NCBI GenBank assembly: GCA_026168455.1
Contig: CM047426.1
Span: 41,215,313 to 41,279,312, forward strand
Source: Theocolax elegans
Lineage: Eukaryota > Arthropoda > Insecta > Hymenoptera > Cerocephalidae
Direction of reading: 5' to 3'
DNA length: 64,000 nucleotides
Position 1 is the stretch's first letter, and each line of letters starts with the position of its first letter. This document shows positions 11,054-23,305 of the stretch, piece after piece. The notes under the pieces were generated by a model. That model was not told where the DNA came from and did no database searches. It saw nothing but the letters and a program-made list of their open reading frames with translations. The position numbers were made by a program, and so were the translations under genes.

Positions 11054-14000
11054 CAGGGTGTTCTTTTAATGTATCCGTTCCTTCTGCATGCATACAGAGC
11101 AGGAGATTCTAAGCAACTTTTTCCTTTTGAAAATTTTGATTTGATGCATCATTAACGAGATATTGTCAATTAAAGTTACAAATAAATCAGCGAATGAGAG
11201 CATGCCTGAGCGTTTGAGGGCAAGTTGTTGGGCAAGCGGCGCGAGGAAGAGTAGCTGGGAGAGGGAAGTGGTAACTCGCGGTAGGAGAAGAAAGAGAGAC
11301 AGAAAATGAGAGAGCGGGACAATGACCTCTACTGAAGCTTACGTATAGCAAGTCATTTTTTTTATCGATAATTTTTCTACTTATAGTATAAACTAATAAA
11401 TTTTTTGATTATTTAACGACTTATAGCCACTAATTAAAAAAAATATCAGAATATGAATTCAATGCGGTTCATGAATTCTTCTCTTTAAGTGCAAATAAAA
11501 ATTTAGCGCTTTTTAGCCAATGAAACAAAATATTATCAGAATGTGATTTAATTCTTCTCGATGAATTTCTCCGATTATCAACAAATAAAAAATTGTAAGA
11601 ATTATTTTTAATATTGATCATATTTTCTACTTGTAGTATAAACCATATTTTACAAAAATTATATCGACCACAAAGATATATCGACCACCCCCGCAGTCAA
11701 AAGGTTAATAAAAACACGCCCAAAATTTTTGAAAATTTACCCTAATAAAACTAAAATAAAGTCGAAAGTATGAAAAAAATTTGCCCGTAGTAGTATTAGA
11801 TCCTTAGATGTTTAGCACGGGAGACTCATTTCTTACCACTGAGCAATTTTGTTATTTATAGTATAATGTTCATTTCAGGTTATATCGAACAGTTGAATCT
11901 TCATTCGCTCAATTTTCAAACTTCGGAATAATATTGCCCGTGCTAAGTTCGTAAAAGAAAATTTCTCCCAAACTTCAGAAAGTTTATGATAACCGATGTA
12001 AATATCATATTAGCGCAAATATGACACTTTTCATCCCTTATAAACAACCCTTCTATCTTTTTCCGAACTATCAAACTTTTCCTATATCTTTCTAGTACTA
12101 AGCCAAACTTAACTTATCATTATAAAGAAAATTAAATAATGCCAACAATTTGAAATTTTGGGATAACCGATGAAGAGTGACTATTACCTTAATCTTAAAT
12201 TAATATTAGTCGAATTCTGTAGAAATATTTACATCGTCGATATAGGAAATATTCTGCACAAAACTATGCAGAAAATTATGTCCAGAATTGTGTACATAAT
12301 TTAAAATTGTACAAAATTGTATATCTCCATAGAAAATTTGCATGAATTGTACATTCAATTATGTAGAAATATTTACAGAATATTATATGAAAATTTATAA
12401 TTTTCTGTTCACGGTAATTTAAAAATATAAATTTTGTGTCTTTAGCGGCTATAAGTCATTAAATAAACAAATATTTATTAAATATTATTAAAGTTTGTAA
12501 TTCTTCTCGATGAATTTCTCCGATTATCAACAAATAAAAAATTGTAAGAATTATTTTTAATATTGATCATATTTTCTACTTGTAGTATAAACCATATTTT
12601 ACAAAATTATATCGACCACAAAGATATATCGACCACCCCCGCAGTCAAAAGGTTAATAAAAACACGCCCAAAATTTTTGAAAATTTACCCTAATAAAACT
12701 AAATAAAGTCGAAAGTATGAAAAAATTTGCCCGTAGTAGTATTAGATCCTTAGATGTTTAGCACGGGAGACTCATTTCTTACCACTGAGCAATTTTGTTA
12801 TTTATAGTATAATGTTCATTTCAGGTTATATCGAACAGTTGAATCTTCATTCGCTCAATTTTCAAACTTCGGAATAATATTGCCCGTGCTAAGTTCGTAA
12901 AAGAAAATTTCTCCCAAACTTCAGAAAGTTTATGATAACCGATGTAAATATCATATTAGCGGCAAATATGACACTTTTCATCCCTTATAAACAACCCTTC
13001 TATCTTTTTCCGAACTATCAAACTTTTCCTATATCTTTCTAGTACTAAGCCAAACTTAACTTATCATTATAAAGAAAATTAAATAATGCCAACAATTTGA
13101 AATTTTGGGATAACCGATGAAGAGTGACTATTACCTTAATCTTAATATTAATATTAGTCGAATTCTGTAGAAATATTTACATCGTCGATATAGGAAATAT
13201 TCTGCACAAAACTATGCAGAAAATTATGTCCAGAATTGTGTACATAATTTAAAATTGTACAAAATTGTATATCTCCATGAAAATTTGCATGAATTGTACA
13301 TTCAATTATGTAGAAATATTTACAGAATATTATATGAAAATTTATAATTTTCTGTTCACGGTAATTTAAAAATATAAATTTTTGTCTTTAGCGGCTATAA
13401 GTCATTAAATAAACAAATAATTTATTAAATAATTATTAAAGTTTGTAAAATATGGTTTATAGTACAAGTAGAAAATATGATCAATATTAAAAATAATTCT
13501 TACAATTTTTTATTTGCTGATAATCGGAGAAATTCATCAAGAAGAATTAAATCATATTCTGATAATATTTTGTTTCATTGGCTAAAAAGCACTAAATGTT
13601 CAAAAAATTGATAACAATATTATCAATTTTTATAAATAAGCACTTACACTACAAGTAGAAAAAATGAAGGACAATAAAATTAAATTTCGCATATTTTTAT
13701 TTGCACTTAATGAGATAAATTCATGAAGCGCATTAAATTCATATTCTGATAAATTTTGTATTTAGCGGCTATAAGTCGTTCAATAATGAAATAATTTATT
13801 AAATAATTATTAATTTTTGTAAAATAGGGTTTATACTACAAGTAGAAAATATGATCAATATTAAAAATAATTCTTACAATTTTTTATTTGTCGATAATCG
13901 GAGAAATTCATCAAGAACAATTACATCATATTCTGATAAAATTTTGTTTCATTAGCTAAAAAGCGCTAAATGTTCAAAAAATTGATAACAATATTATTAA

Positions 14001-14487
14001 TTTTTATAAATAAGAAAAAATGAAGAACAATATAATTAAATCTCGCATATTTTTATTCGCACTTAAAGAGAAGAATTCATGAACCGCATTAAATTCATAT
14101 TCTGATATTTTTTTTAAGTAATGGCTATAAGTCGTTAAATAATCAAAAAATTTATTAGTTTATACTACAAGTAGAAAAATTATCGATAAAAAAAATGACT
14201 TGCTATAGTAAGCTCCAGTAGAGGTCATTGTCCCGCTCTCTCATTTTCTGTCTCTCTGTCTTCTCCTACCGCGAGTTACCGCTTCCCTCTCCCAACAACT
14301 CTTCCTCGCTCCGTTTGCCTATCAACTTGCCAGCGAACGCTCAGGCGCGCTCTCATTTGCTAAATTATTTGTGACTTTAATTGACAATAGCTCATTAATG
14401 ATGCATCAAATCAAAATTTTCTAAAGGAAAAAGTAGCTTAGAATCTCCTGCTCTGGAGAGAAATTTAAACATTAAAAGAACACCCTG
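11054..14487. mobile_element. Non-autonomous inverted-repeat DNA transposon, TA-flanked
   Basis: The left end CAGGGTGTTCTTTTAATGT is the reverse complement of the right end (14,469-14,487). Both sides are flanked by TA, as for Tc1/mariner-type insertion. The terminal arms are several hundred bp long and match with small gaps, including a GA/CT-rich block (11,210-11,320 against 14,215-14,330). No transposase frame is present. The right arm is built of a repeat of about 370 bp (near 13,440, 13,815 and 14,160), and the core holds a near-perfect 949-bp tandem duplication. Confidence 0.85.
11551..13446 (+). repeat. Two-copy tandem duplication of about 949 bp
   Basis: 11,551-12,499 and 12,500-13,446 are nearly identical, with a few single-base indels. 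Each copy starts ATTCTTCTCGATGAATTTCT and ends at AAAGTTTGTA. It lies inside the inverted-repeat element. Both copies are AT-rich and non-coding. Confidence 0.9.
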
Positions 14488-14589
14488 TATATTTGAATTA
14501 CCATGCAATTCAGAGATATTTCATGTTCTAAATTTTTATATGATTTCATTGTAAACAATATTTTTGGTATAAACTAAGTATTTATTTCC

Positions 14590-15020
14590 GATTTTTGATC
14601 CTACTATTTTAGAATTTTGTAATATCAAAACTTTAAATTGTTTATACTTCTAGACCATGAAAGTGCAACATATAATTGTCAACGACTAAAAACTGGTGAT
14701 GGAAGATAAACTCCAACTTCATATAGGATTGTCCTTAAGATTTAGTTTTATTATTATGACTAATTTTATATATTTATTATTAATATTATTAATATTTTAA
14801 TATTTATTATGACTAATTTTCTAACATCTTTACTACTTAAAATTTGTGCTTCAATTAAATATTTTAGCAACTCAGTAATTACTAATCTAGTGCCATTGCA
14901 AAGACTTTTGTTTGCATTGAAGTTTCTTTTAAATATTAAAACAGCACCATTTTTTAATTGGAACTTATGTGGTGGAAATCCATCTAGAGTTGTGAATTCG
15001 GAAATTCGGTTGACAGAACA
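14590..15020 (-). pseudogene. Helitron helicase, C-terminal part
   Basis: Translation on the - strand gives the typical end of Pif1-like Helitron helicases: a DGFPPHKF segment, then LCNGTRLVITELL and IEAQIL. After a frame break, at about 14,640-14,735, comes the 'YLPSPVF...QLYVALSWSRS' type end, equal to the helicase VALSR motif. Frames are broken by a shift and AT expansion between 14,735 and 14,810. The helicase would unwind DNA during rolling-circle transposition. This copy is dead. Confidence 0.78.
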
Positions 15021-16244
15021 TGTAACGATCACGCTGGGGATTAGGGCGTGGCGGCAAAGGCGAAATGAATAACTAATTTCAATAAAATAATATTTATTAT
15101 AATTATAATATAAAAGAAGTTTGGGCGCCAGCCGCGTACGATCGCGGCGAATTTATATCAATTAAGCTCGGCTGCGTACGAGCTGCTGCTGCTTGCTGCG
15201 CGAGGGAGGGGAGGGGAGTAAAGGGGAAGCACACTTACGGTCAGGGGAGATCGTGAAATACCGGTGCAGGGCGTGCACCCACCTTATGACAGTGGAGATC
15301 GTCTCCTGGAAGTCTGCGGCTCTGCGGTCAGAGCCACATACACACTCGAAGCATCTTCGCAAACGGTATTATATCGGTCGGCCGGTGTTGTCTTGTTGGC
15401 GTCCCGATGAGCTCTATCGAGCTCGGGCTCGTTCGCTGCTTCGTTGCTCAGGCCCGACGTGCGCGCGCAGCTTTTCGCGTCGAGTCGCCCGTCGGCTGCC
15501 GTCGTTTCGCGCGCCTCGTGTAGTGAGTGCTCGCGGCCATGTTTACCAAGGCGGACGATATTGCTGGAGCTGCTGCTTCCCACGGACAGGACAGTCTTCC
15601 TGGTCATACCGTTGACCAGGTAAGCCTTTATGATCATTCCGTGATATTAACGTATCGGCTAATAGGTCCACTTCGTTACAGGTGCAGACTCACTCGCTCT
15701 CACGGTGGCCGCTCAGCTGGTGCACGTCGGGTCAATTACTGCTGCTCTTCTTCGATGCTGCGTTGCTGCGGGGATTCCAGCTGCTTCCTAGGTAAATATC
15801 TAGCTCCCGAGGGAGTGCTGCGTATATAATACTAGTTATTAATTGAGAGTTATGGTAATGTTATGATTACAATAACCTCACTTCTAGTCCTTTCCTAGCA
15901 TGTAGCTGTCAGTTACTGTGTGCAACTACATGCTTCCCTGTCTCCTCCTAATTGGGATTATTATTCATTGCTTAATTATTTTACAGCTTCCTGGAAGTCT
16001 TGTTGCTGCTTGTGCTGCTCAGTCTAGCACCTTTGGCCATCGTAGGCTGCCTCATGGTCCTGGTGCGAAGCCTCCTGGAAGCCGCTTAGCCTCTCCTGAT
16101 ATGCTGCTTCCTTGTGCTAGGTGGAAGGAACCAAGAGAAGTATTGGGGATTTGGGGAACTTCGGTTAGGTTAGGTAGGCTTAGAGATGTGAGGGTAGGTA
16201 GGCTAGTTTATATTGGGACTCGCTCGCTTATTATTTTGGCAGGT
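15021..16244. mobile_element. 1.22 kb insertion of unknown class, possible solo LTR
   Basis: AGAACA lies on both sides (15,015-15,020 and 16,245-16,250), and taking out the insertion restores the helicase frame. On the - strand it ends ...GATCGTTACA with AT-rich AATAAA-like sequence before it, as the end of an LTR would. The other end (ACCTGCC) lacks the expected TG. The middle is GC-rich with short open frames that I do not recognise, and it has a donor-like CAG/GTAAGC at about 15,617 that I do not trust as a splice site. Confidence 0.6.
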
Positions 16245-16250
16245 AGAACA

Positions 16251-17386
16251 TACCTTGTCACAAACAATATCCAAGTTTTCTTTATTATCGTCTTTTGTTG
16301 GATCCATACTTAACCTTTAGACTGCCGGCATTTTTGCCTTATAAATTAATATTTTTGATGTGCAAAATTTATACATAAAAACACCTCATATCTCTAGAGT
16401 AGTTGTCAAGGTCACAGGTGGCTCATATATGGCAGTTTAAAGGTTAAATATATTCAATAGAGCGTCCTTCTATTACAGATTTAATTTTATTATTGATATT
16501 AATTATATCAGCATTTTTAGGAGACAGAATAACTTTATCATACATTGTCTTATAATTCATTTTTATATTACTTCAATAAATTTCTTTTACGATATCTTCG
16601 TCGTTCAATAATATATCAGCAGAAATTTCGCATAATTCATTTTCATTTTCGTATGTGTTTAAGTGCTTTCCATTACCTACATTTAACAGCCATTGCTTAA
16701 AATTATTGTCATTGTTAGATACACGAATATTTTAATTTAGTGATAGGCGTACAAATGATGGCCATAGGTAGCTAAATTTTACGGTAACGTTTGTCTAAAA
16801 TCTCCATTGTTTTACCATCAAATAATTTATCAACATCACAAATGTCTTTAAGTAAGCGAACTGCAGCATCAAAAGCAAACTTTGATGTCATTGAAATTTA
16901 AGCCTATATTATAAATTATACTTCTTTTAATTTTCTTTTATACAAAAATTATACTTCTTTTAATTTTAACATTGTATGACATTTTCTGCCATTATTTAAT
17001 AAGTTTGCTACACATAAACATAGTACATTTGAAAAATTTGAATACTCTATTAAAGTATTAAGTAAATAACATTTTCCCGTTGCACCTGGTCCATCAATAA
17101 AAATACATTTTTTGTGTTTAGAATACAATCTTTCAAAAACTTTGTTGTATATATGTTTGACTATCTTTAAGAGAGTTGACTTTTAATTGTAAATCATTAA
17201 GTATGTTACTTTCATTACTACAATCTATTAAGTCAATACATTCTTCTATGCACATTCTCGTCATTTAAATTTATTCGAAAATTATTTTCTATTATGTTCA
17301 CTACTATGTTTTCACCAATATCATTTTCTAATTTCGGATGATAAATATTGCTTTCGAATTTTTCGTAAGACTGTCTTGCATTTACA
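16251..17386 (-). pseudogene. Helitron helicase, central part with Walker A
   Basis: On the - strand the ATP-binding loop reads FIDGPGATGKCYLLNTLI (about 17,050-17,105), then VLCLCVANLL. A later segment reads FDAAVRLLKDICDVDKLFDG (about 16,820-16,890). These match conserved segments of Pif1-family helicases in Helitrons. Several stops and frame changes are present, and the strand shows no long open frame. Confidence 0.75.
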
Positions 17387-17804
17387 CCCTGGTGGAAGTA
17401 TAAATTGTACATTATAGTACATATATGTACGTTTTCTATACGATACCGTACATATCCGTATATTTTTTATACATTTCTGTACATTTCTGTACGTTTCTGT
17501 ACATTTCTGTACATTTCTGTACATTTTTGGTACATTATTGGTACTTATTAGACTTTTGTACAGAATTGTACAAAAATGTACAATAATGTACGGAAATATA
17601 TGAAAATATATGGAAATGTAGAGAAATGTGCAGAAATATACGAAAATGTTATAAAGATACATAGAAAAGTACAATAATAAAAAGATTGAATGGTATTGAA
17701 TAAAGTTATGCTTCAAGTGTAAATATGTTAATTTATTTGATATAAATTAATTATTAATTTGAATAAATATATACATTATATTTTATTACATTATTACATT
17801 ATTA

Positions 17805-17847
<43 letters not shown>

Positions 17848-18487
17848 TACTTGTTGTGCTTTGTAATATTTCGGTGATCAATGACACACTTCTTTTATAA
17901 ATAAGAAAAATAAAAATAATTAAAATGTAGAATTGTAGCAACATATGCGTGACAAATATTAAAATATTACTTTCTTTATTATAATTTGAGAAGGGAATAT
18001 TATTATTTCATAATTATTATTTCACAGTTGAATGAAAAATTGCGTAAAATAAATATTTGATTTCAATGTATTTAAACTAAAGTATCACGTTGAGTTCCTT
18101 ATGTATTTAAAACTATAAAAGTGTATTAAATAAATAGTCAATGCAATTAAAAATGAAGATTAAAAAAATATGATAGCCAAATGTGAATAATATAGATTTA
18201 ATGTAGTTTAAATGTTGATTTTCTTATTCTCTTAGTGGAGCTGGGGAAGGGGATTCGTACAATGAAAGTCACTTATACGCACAAGCACTTTGTTTTAATT
18301 AATATAAATTTATTAAGTATTCCCAATTACAAAGATGTTAAACACCGAACAACACAAACATCTAAAATCGGCTAACGCGTCCGGTCGACTTGAACGATCT
18401 TGAAAGAATGCCGAAGAAGACAGAAGAGCGACACAAGCGCCAACCACGCTCTGCTGGAGAGTTCGCCATCTATATGCTACTATACAT

Positions 18488-20315
18488 CGTCGCCTTAGTG
18501 CAAGAATGTTCCAATTCAAATTTTTCTTCAATAAGGGTCCAATTCAAATTTTGTATTCAAAAAGGTTCCAATTCAAATTTTTGTTTCAAAAAGGTTCCAA
18601 TTCAAATGTTTATTTCAAAAAGGTTCCAATTCAAATGTTTATTTCAAAAAGGTTCCAATTCAAATGTTTATTTCAAAAAGGTTCCAATTCAAATGTTTCT
18701 TCAAGAAGGTTCCAATTAAATTGTCAACTTTGTTTCACTAAAAATCGTGACAGCACCTTAATCTCTAAAAATGTTTATCACCTAATACCTTTTCGATAAC
18801 TCTCGGCATTTCTTATTAGAAAATTTTTATCTAAATATTTTGGCGGTTTCGTAAAATAATTTTTGCTGAAGAATTATATCGTCGTATTTAAGAAGACTAG
18901 CACGTTTACATTTAATAAAGCATTCAGATGGGCTGGTCTTCGTAAATCACAACGATATAAAAAAATGAAAATAATTTTTACTTCCGTATGAAAATATTCT
19001 GTTTATTATTTAAATTTATTATTGTTAATAATATAAATAATAAAAAAAATTCTCTTCTTAGACAAGAATGTAGATTAGACTGGAAAATATAATCTAATAT
19101 TTAAAATGCAATTAATACATTATTCGTCGAATCTATATCACTTATACCAATAAATATATCTTCACTGCCTATACGATTAAAATAACTTTATTGGCTTCGT
19201 AACAAATACATATTTCCAATTGCCTATACGAATACGAATATCCATCCATAATATCCATCCATAAAACTACGACGTGCGTAGCGCGCTTTATCCACTATTC
19301 CACTAGTACTATTAATACACTGCGAGACTTTTTCTCTGTAAAAGACAGTGCATAGCGAACACTGTACCCGCGTGACTAAATTCATCGTTAAAACGCATGC
19401 GCGTTACTTCGAAAAACAAGTGCCCGATCACCGCGTTTTAAGATGTTGGTGAAAACTAAGATGTAAGGTGCTCTACATCAGAAAAGACGGTGTAGATCGA
19501 ACACTATACATGCTATACTAAATTCATCGAAAAAATACATTCAGAAATTATATGGGTGGTACATCTGACTGGTTATCGACGGAGCAAAGAAACTTAATTA
19601 TTACAATTATTTAATAAAATACACTATTTTATGCAAATCCCAAATACAGAAGCACTAGGTAATTCAATAATTTATCGATCTATAAAGTTACAGGCCAATA
19701 CATGAAGGACACCTTAGAAAATTTTTGCACCGAAAATACATGATTTTCCGTACTTTTCCGTGCAGAAATTTTCTAAGGTGTCCTTCATGTATTGGCTTCA
19801 TGTATTCATTTTTTTATATCGTTGTGATTTACGAAGACCAGCCCATCTGAATGCTTTATTAAATGTAAACGTGCTAGTCTTCTTAAATACGACGATATAA
19901 TTCTTCAGCAAAAATTATTTTACGAAACCGCCAAAATATTTAGATAAAAATTTTCTAATAAGAAATGCCGAGAGTTATCGAAAAGGTATTAGGTGATAAA
20001 CATTTTTAGAGATTAAGGTGCTGTCACGATTTTTAGTGAAACAAAGTTGACAATTTAATTGGAACCTTCTTGAAGAAACATTTGAATTGGAACCTTTTTG
20101 AAATAAACATTTGAATTGGAACCTTTTTGAAACAAAAATTTGAATTGGTACCTTTTTGAAACGAAAATTTGAATTGGAACCTTTTTGAAACGAAAATTTG
20201 AATTGGAACCTTTTTGAAACGAAAATTTGAATTGGAACCTTTTTGAATACAAAATTTGAATTGGACCCTTTTTGAAGAAAAATTTGAATTGGAACCTTCT
20301 TGCACTACGGCGACG
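18488..20315. repeat. Foldback: 0.5 kb inverted arms with 29-bp tandem repeats
   Basis: Left arm 18,488-18,968 is the reverse complement of right arm 19,805-20,315. The outer part of each arm is a 29-bp repeat around TTCCAATTCAAAT, about seven copies left and eight right. Because 29 is not a multiple of three, each array reads in all three frames with an 87-bp protein period. Open frames there (FQFKFLFQKG and similar) are repeat by-products. The inner parts of the arms are unique sequence. The core (18,969-19,804) has no gene, but two diverged copies of a CGAACACT...CTAAATTCATCG block lie at about 19,350 and 19,495. Confidence 0.85.
19694..19796. repeat. 103-bp near-perfect palindrome
   Basis: GCCAATACATGAAGGACACC and onward pairs with the sequence ending at 19,796; arms are about 35-45 bp with small bulges. 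A copy of one arm's inner motif (ATGAAGGACACCGTA) recurs at about 40,843. Confidence 0.85.
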
Positions 20316-20967
20316 ACATGTGCTAAGTGTCAATTCTTAACATTAAATTTAACTACCGAAATATTTATTTTGTATTTTGTGTTTGCATCTATGAAAAGCG
20401 TAAATTCAAATAAAAGTATTTGTTAATAATATTACTGTCTTAGTATTGTTTCCTTTATATTTAATTTCTTTTATAAACAATTATATGATAATTTATATGA
20501 CTTATTTGTGAGTGTACAACGTAAATCAATATAGTCGAATTTGATTAAAAATCAAACATTCCTCTTGATGTTAAAATAAAAAAGTATGATCATCTAACGA
20601 TAAGTATTATTTGATCAGCAAAAACAAACTACAATTATTAAATTATAACAAATGTCTATCAAAACGAAGTATGCTAATTACTACTAATATTTAGTTGTTT
20701 TTTGCTCAAAGCAAACCTCAAACAATCATTACTACAAAATTTGTAATAAAATATTAATTCTAAAATCTTATAGTACATTTTATTACATCTCTGTACATTT
20801 CCGTACATTTCCGAATATACTCGTACATTTTTGTACACTTCTGTACATTTCTGTACATTTCTGTACAAAAGTCTAATAAGTACCAATAATGTACCAAAAA
20901 TGTACAGAAATGTACAGAAATATGCAAAATTGTACGATAATGTTCAAATTATACTTTCACCAGGGCA

Positions 20968-21514
20968 GAATTGTGGTATACACAAATAAATGCAAAAAGT
21001 TGTCATCGAGCAGTAGGAAATTATATTTGTATTGCTTTTTCTAAACACCTATCCTATTTTTCATCTTCATCGACCAGTTTTTTGGCTACAGCAGCTTCAT
21101 AAAATGAAAGCTGCAATAGACCATTCACAGATTGCAAATCTTCAAATGATGTTGCTCTTTTTATGTGTAAAAGTAATAATGTAATAAAATATCTTTTTTT
21201 ATCTTTTGGATTTACTAAATACATTTTACTTAAATTAGGTTTATTAGCTTTTTTACGCCTTTTCCAAATTTTTAATTTATTGTCGAATGTGAAATGCACA
21301 GGTATTTCAGAATATAAATAATTACGAGCTTTATAATCTATTTGATTTAATTTAAAGTATGCGGTTACTCATTTCTGCCATTTTATTTATCATAGTTTAT
21401 TCTTTTCCTTCTTCAAAATACACATATTGCTCCTCTTTAATGTGAATCGCTAATCGTTTGATAGCATATAACGTTTCGTATAATACACACTTTAATAATC
21501 GATGCATAGCTTCT

Positions 21515-21567
<53 letters not shown>

Positions 21568-22440
21568 TGTGTTTATGTATTGCGTAATTTCATTATATTT
21601 GTACTCAATGTTTTCCTTATTTTCACTATTTTTATGTTGATTAATTATGTCATGTTTTTTTAAATGACACATCTGTATTAGGCATCTCAATAAATGCTCA
21701 ATCGTGACGTTTATAACAACATTTAAATAATTATTTAATGCATTGCACAGTTAAACATACTTCAACATTATTGTGACAATTAAATTTTAGCAATAAGTGG
21801 GATTATAAGGTGCGACATTTTTATATTCTATTTTTTCACCATTATTTCTTCTTTTGTATAATAGATAACCTGTTGTCCGAAAACTTGTATTGTTAATATA
21901 TTATTTAGGAAACTTTTTGCTACATTTTTTATAGAGCTATCCATACAAGGAAAATTCATGTTTTGTTTTTCACAAGGACCATGTATCATAAATTGTTTCA
22001 CAATATTATACAATCGTGGATAGGTTTTTATTTTTGAAATTTTCGTATTTATAACACCATAGATTTTTTGTGGAGTATCAAGCTTATCATTTGAATCTAA
22101 AAATAATAACATGTACTTATGAGGAAATCCATGTTTTTGAAACTTAATAACGGTATAGTATATGCAATGCTTTGTCCTAAGATTCCACTTTTTATTATTA
22201 ATTCTTTAAATTCCTTTTTGTTGAAAACCTTAACAACAATATCAGATCTATCGATAGTAGTTATTTATTTCCATTTTGGATTGTAAGTCATTCTTATATA
22301 TAAGTCGGGTTTGCCATAACGATTAATAAGAGTTATGGAATCGATATAATTTTGTTTTAAATACCGAGAACTGCCCGTAAAATTGGATAGTAAAATAACA
22401 ATTTTTCCTATTTTTACATTATTTATATATTTTATAGAAA
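20968..22440 (-). pseudogene. Helitron replication-initiator (Rep) and pre-helicase region
   Basis: On the - strand the order is: a Helitron-like N domain segment (RYGKPDLYIRMTYNPKW, about 22,270-22,320), the HUH nickase segment HGFPHKY (about 22,115-22,140), a YNIVKQFMIHGPC block (about 22,000), then YLPEAMHRLL and RLAIHI...QYVYF (21,415-21,520). KRYFITLLLLHIKRATSFED (about 21,150-21,210) and QLFAFICVYHNS (up to the insertion) follow. The second residue of the HUH pair is Tyr where His is expected, and frames are broken, so the copy is inactive. A TA microsatellite expanded inside the coding sequence. Confidence 0.8.
21521..21565. repeat. (TA)n microsatellite
   Basis: About 22 TA units, read as Tyr-Ile repeats on the - strand. 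It sits inside the conserved Helitron segment just before LPEAMHRLL, so it expanded after insertion, probably from a short Tyr/Val-coding seed. Confidence 0.92.
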
Positions 22441-22449
22441 CATATTTGT

Positions 22450-22878
22450 GTTAGCGAGCGAAGTTGCCGTCGCTAGTTAAGAGTAAAAAAAGAAAATTTG
22501 GATGGAAAAATTATAAACCAAGATCTTTAGAGAGGGACAGATATCAACGACCTCACTTAACATCCTCAAGATGTGCAACAAGGGACTGCGCATTTCAGTT
22601 ACCAATATTTAGAGACTGAAGCGAGGTCTGCTGAAGAATAGAAATATGGTTGTTAAGGCTACAGGAAGAACAACCTAGATTCATCTTTCCACGGCTAATG
22701 AAAGCTTCACGATAGTTGGACCTAGTTCCGACAACACAAGAGCGAAATCGCTTTCCTTTACGTGGAGGGTACAAATACACAATCTTAAAATCAGTTGCAT
22801 TAGCTTCAATAAAATTCTGCTCCGCAATACAATTAAAAACTAGCAACAAATACCTCGGTCGCTAACGCTCCCTCGGTC
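22450..22878 (-). pseudogene. Short fragment with LINE-endonuclease-like start, inverted ends
   Basis: The left border GTTAGCGAGCGAAGTTGCCG and the right border around 22,838-22,878 are imperfect inverted repeats (~30 bp). On the - strand an 84-codon frame ends in SLQSLNIGN, and beyond a stop NAQSLVAHLEDVK follows. That resembles the beginning of a non-LTR endonuclease domain. The right border motif recurs at 63,239. The class is uncertain. Confidence 0.4.
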
Positions 22879-23305
22879 GATTTAAACTTTTGATTTATTT
22901 TTTTGTACCAATATTAATTATTAGGAAAACATTTAAACTACATGAAGTTATAAAGTTATTAGATTTAATTTTTCATTTTCAAAGTTTAGATAAATATAAT
23001 ATATTAATACTAAGTAATAATAATCTTACTTATTTGTTAACATTTATTATTGTCTATTTAGTATAGTATAGTATTTTATTTTCCATGTACAGAAATAATT
23101 ACATTTTTTTTCTTTTTACATGTTTTTTCCGACATTTATACCGCACTTAACATTAATCTTTATACTAAATATAATAATCCTATCTTTACATTTTTATTTA
23201 CGCTTTTATATATATACATATATTTACAAACTTATATACCTAAACGCTATACCTAAATACAATATTTTTATTTTATTTTTCACTATCTGCTTCCCTTACC
23301 TAATT
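22879..23305. other. AT-rich gap, probable LINE 3' flank
   Basis: AT-rich sequence after the LINE ORF2 stop. It may include the LINE 3' untranslated region. I see no clear poly-A end or gene. Confidence 0.4.

Larger units (their letters stand above)
17387..20965. mobile_element. 3.6 kb inverted-repeat element with 10-bp arrays in its ends
   Basis: Ends CCCTGGTGGAAGTATAAATT and its imperfect complement at 20,945-20,965 are flanked by CA on both sides (17,385-17,386; 20,966-20,967). The terminal arms of about 250 bp contain runs of the 10-mer TGTACATTTC and share the block TTGGTACATTATTGGTACTT. It interrupts the Helitron gene; one CA removed restores the frame. No transposase is present. The superfamily is unclear. 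Confidence 0.75.
14590..22440 (-). mobile_element. Helitron relic, coding part, split by two insertions
   Basis: Three blocks on the - strand (20,968-22,440; 16,251-17,386; 14,590-15,020) read in order as one Helitron Rep/Pif1-like helicase. The blocks are separated by insertions at 17,387-20,965 and 15,021-16,244. Removing each insertion together with one copy of its short target duplication rejoins the reading frame. I did not find convincing Helitron ends (5' TC, 3' hairpin-CTRR). Confidence 0.8.

Noticed and set aside
15527..16313. Spliced gene with donor CAG/GTAAGC (15,617) and acceptor TTACAG (about 15,985)
   Set aside because: It is inside an inserted mobile sequence, the frames are short and show no domain, and isolated splice-like sites are common.
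18390..18799. Short proteins FQFKF... at 18,390-18,799 and 20,033-20,333
   Set aside because: By-products of the 29-bp repeat, open in several frames at once.
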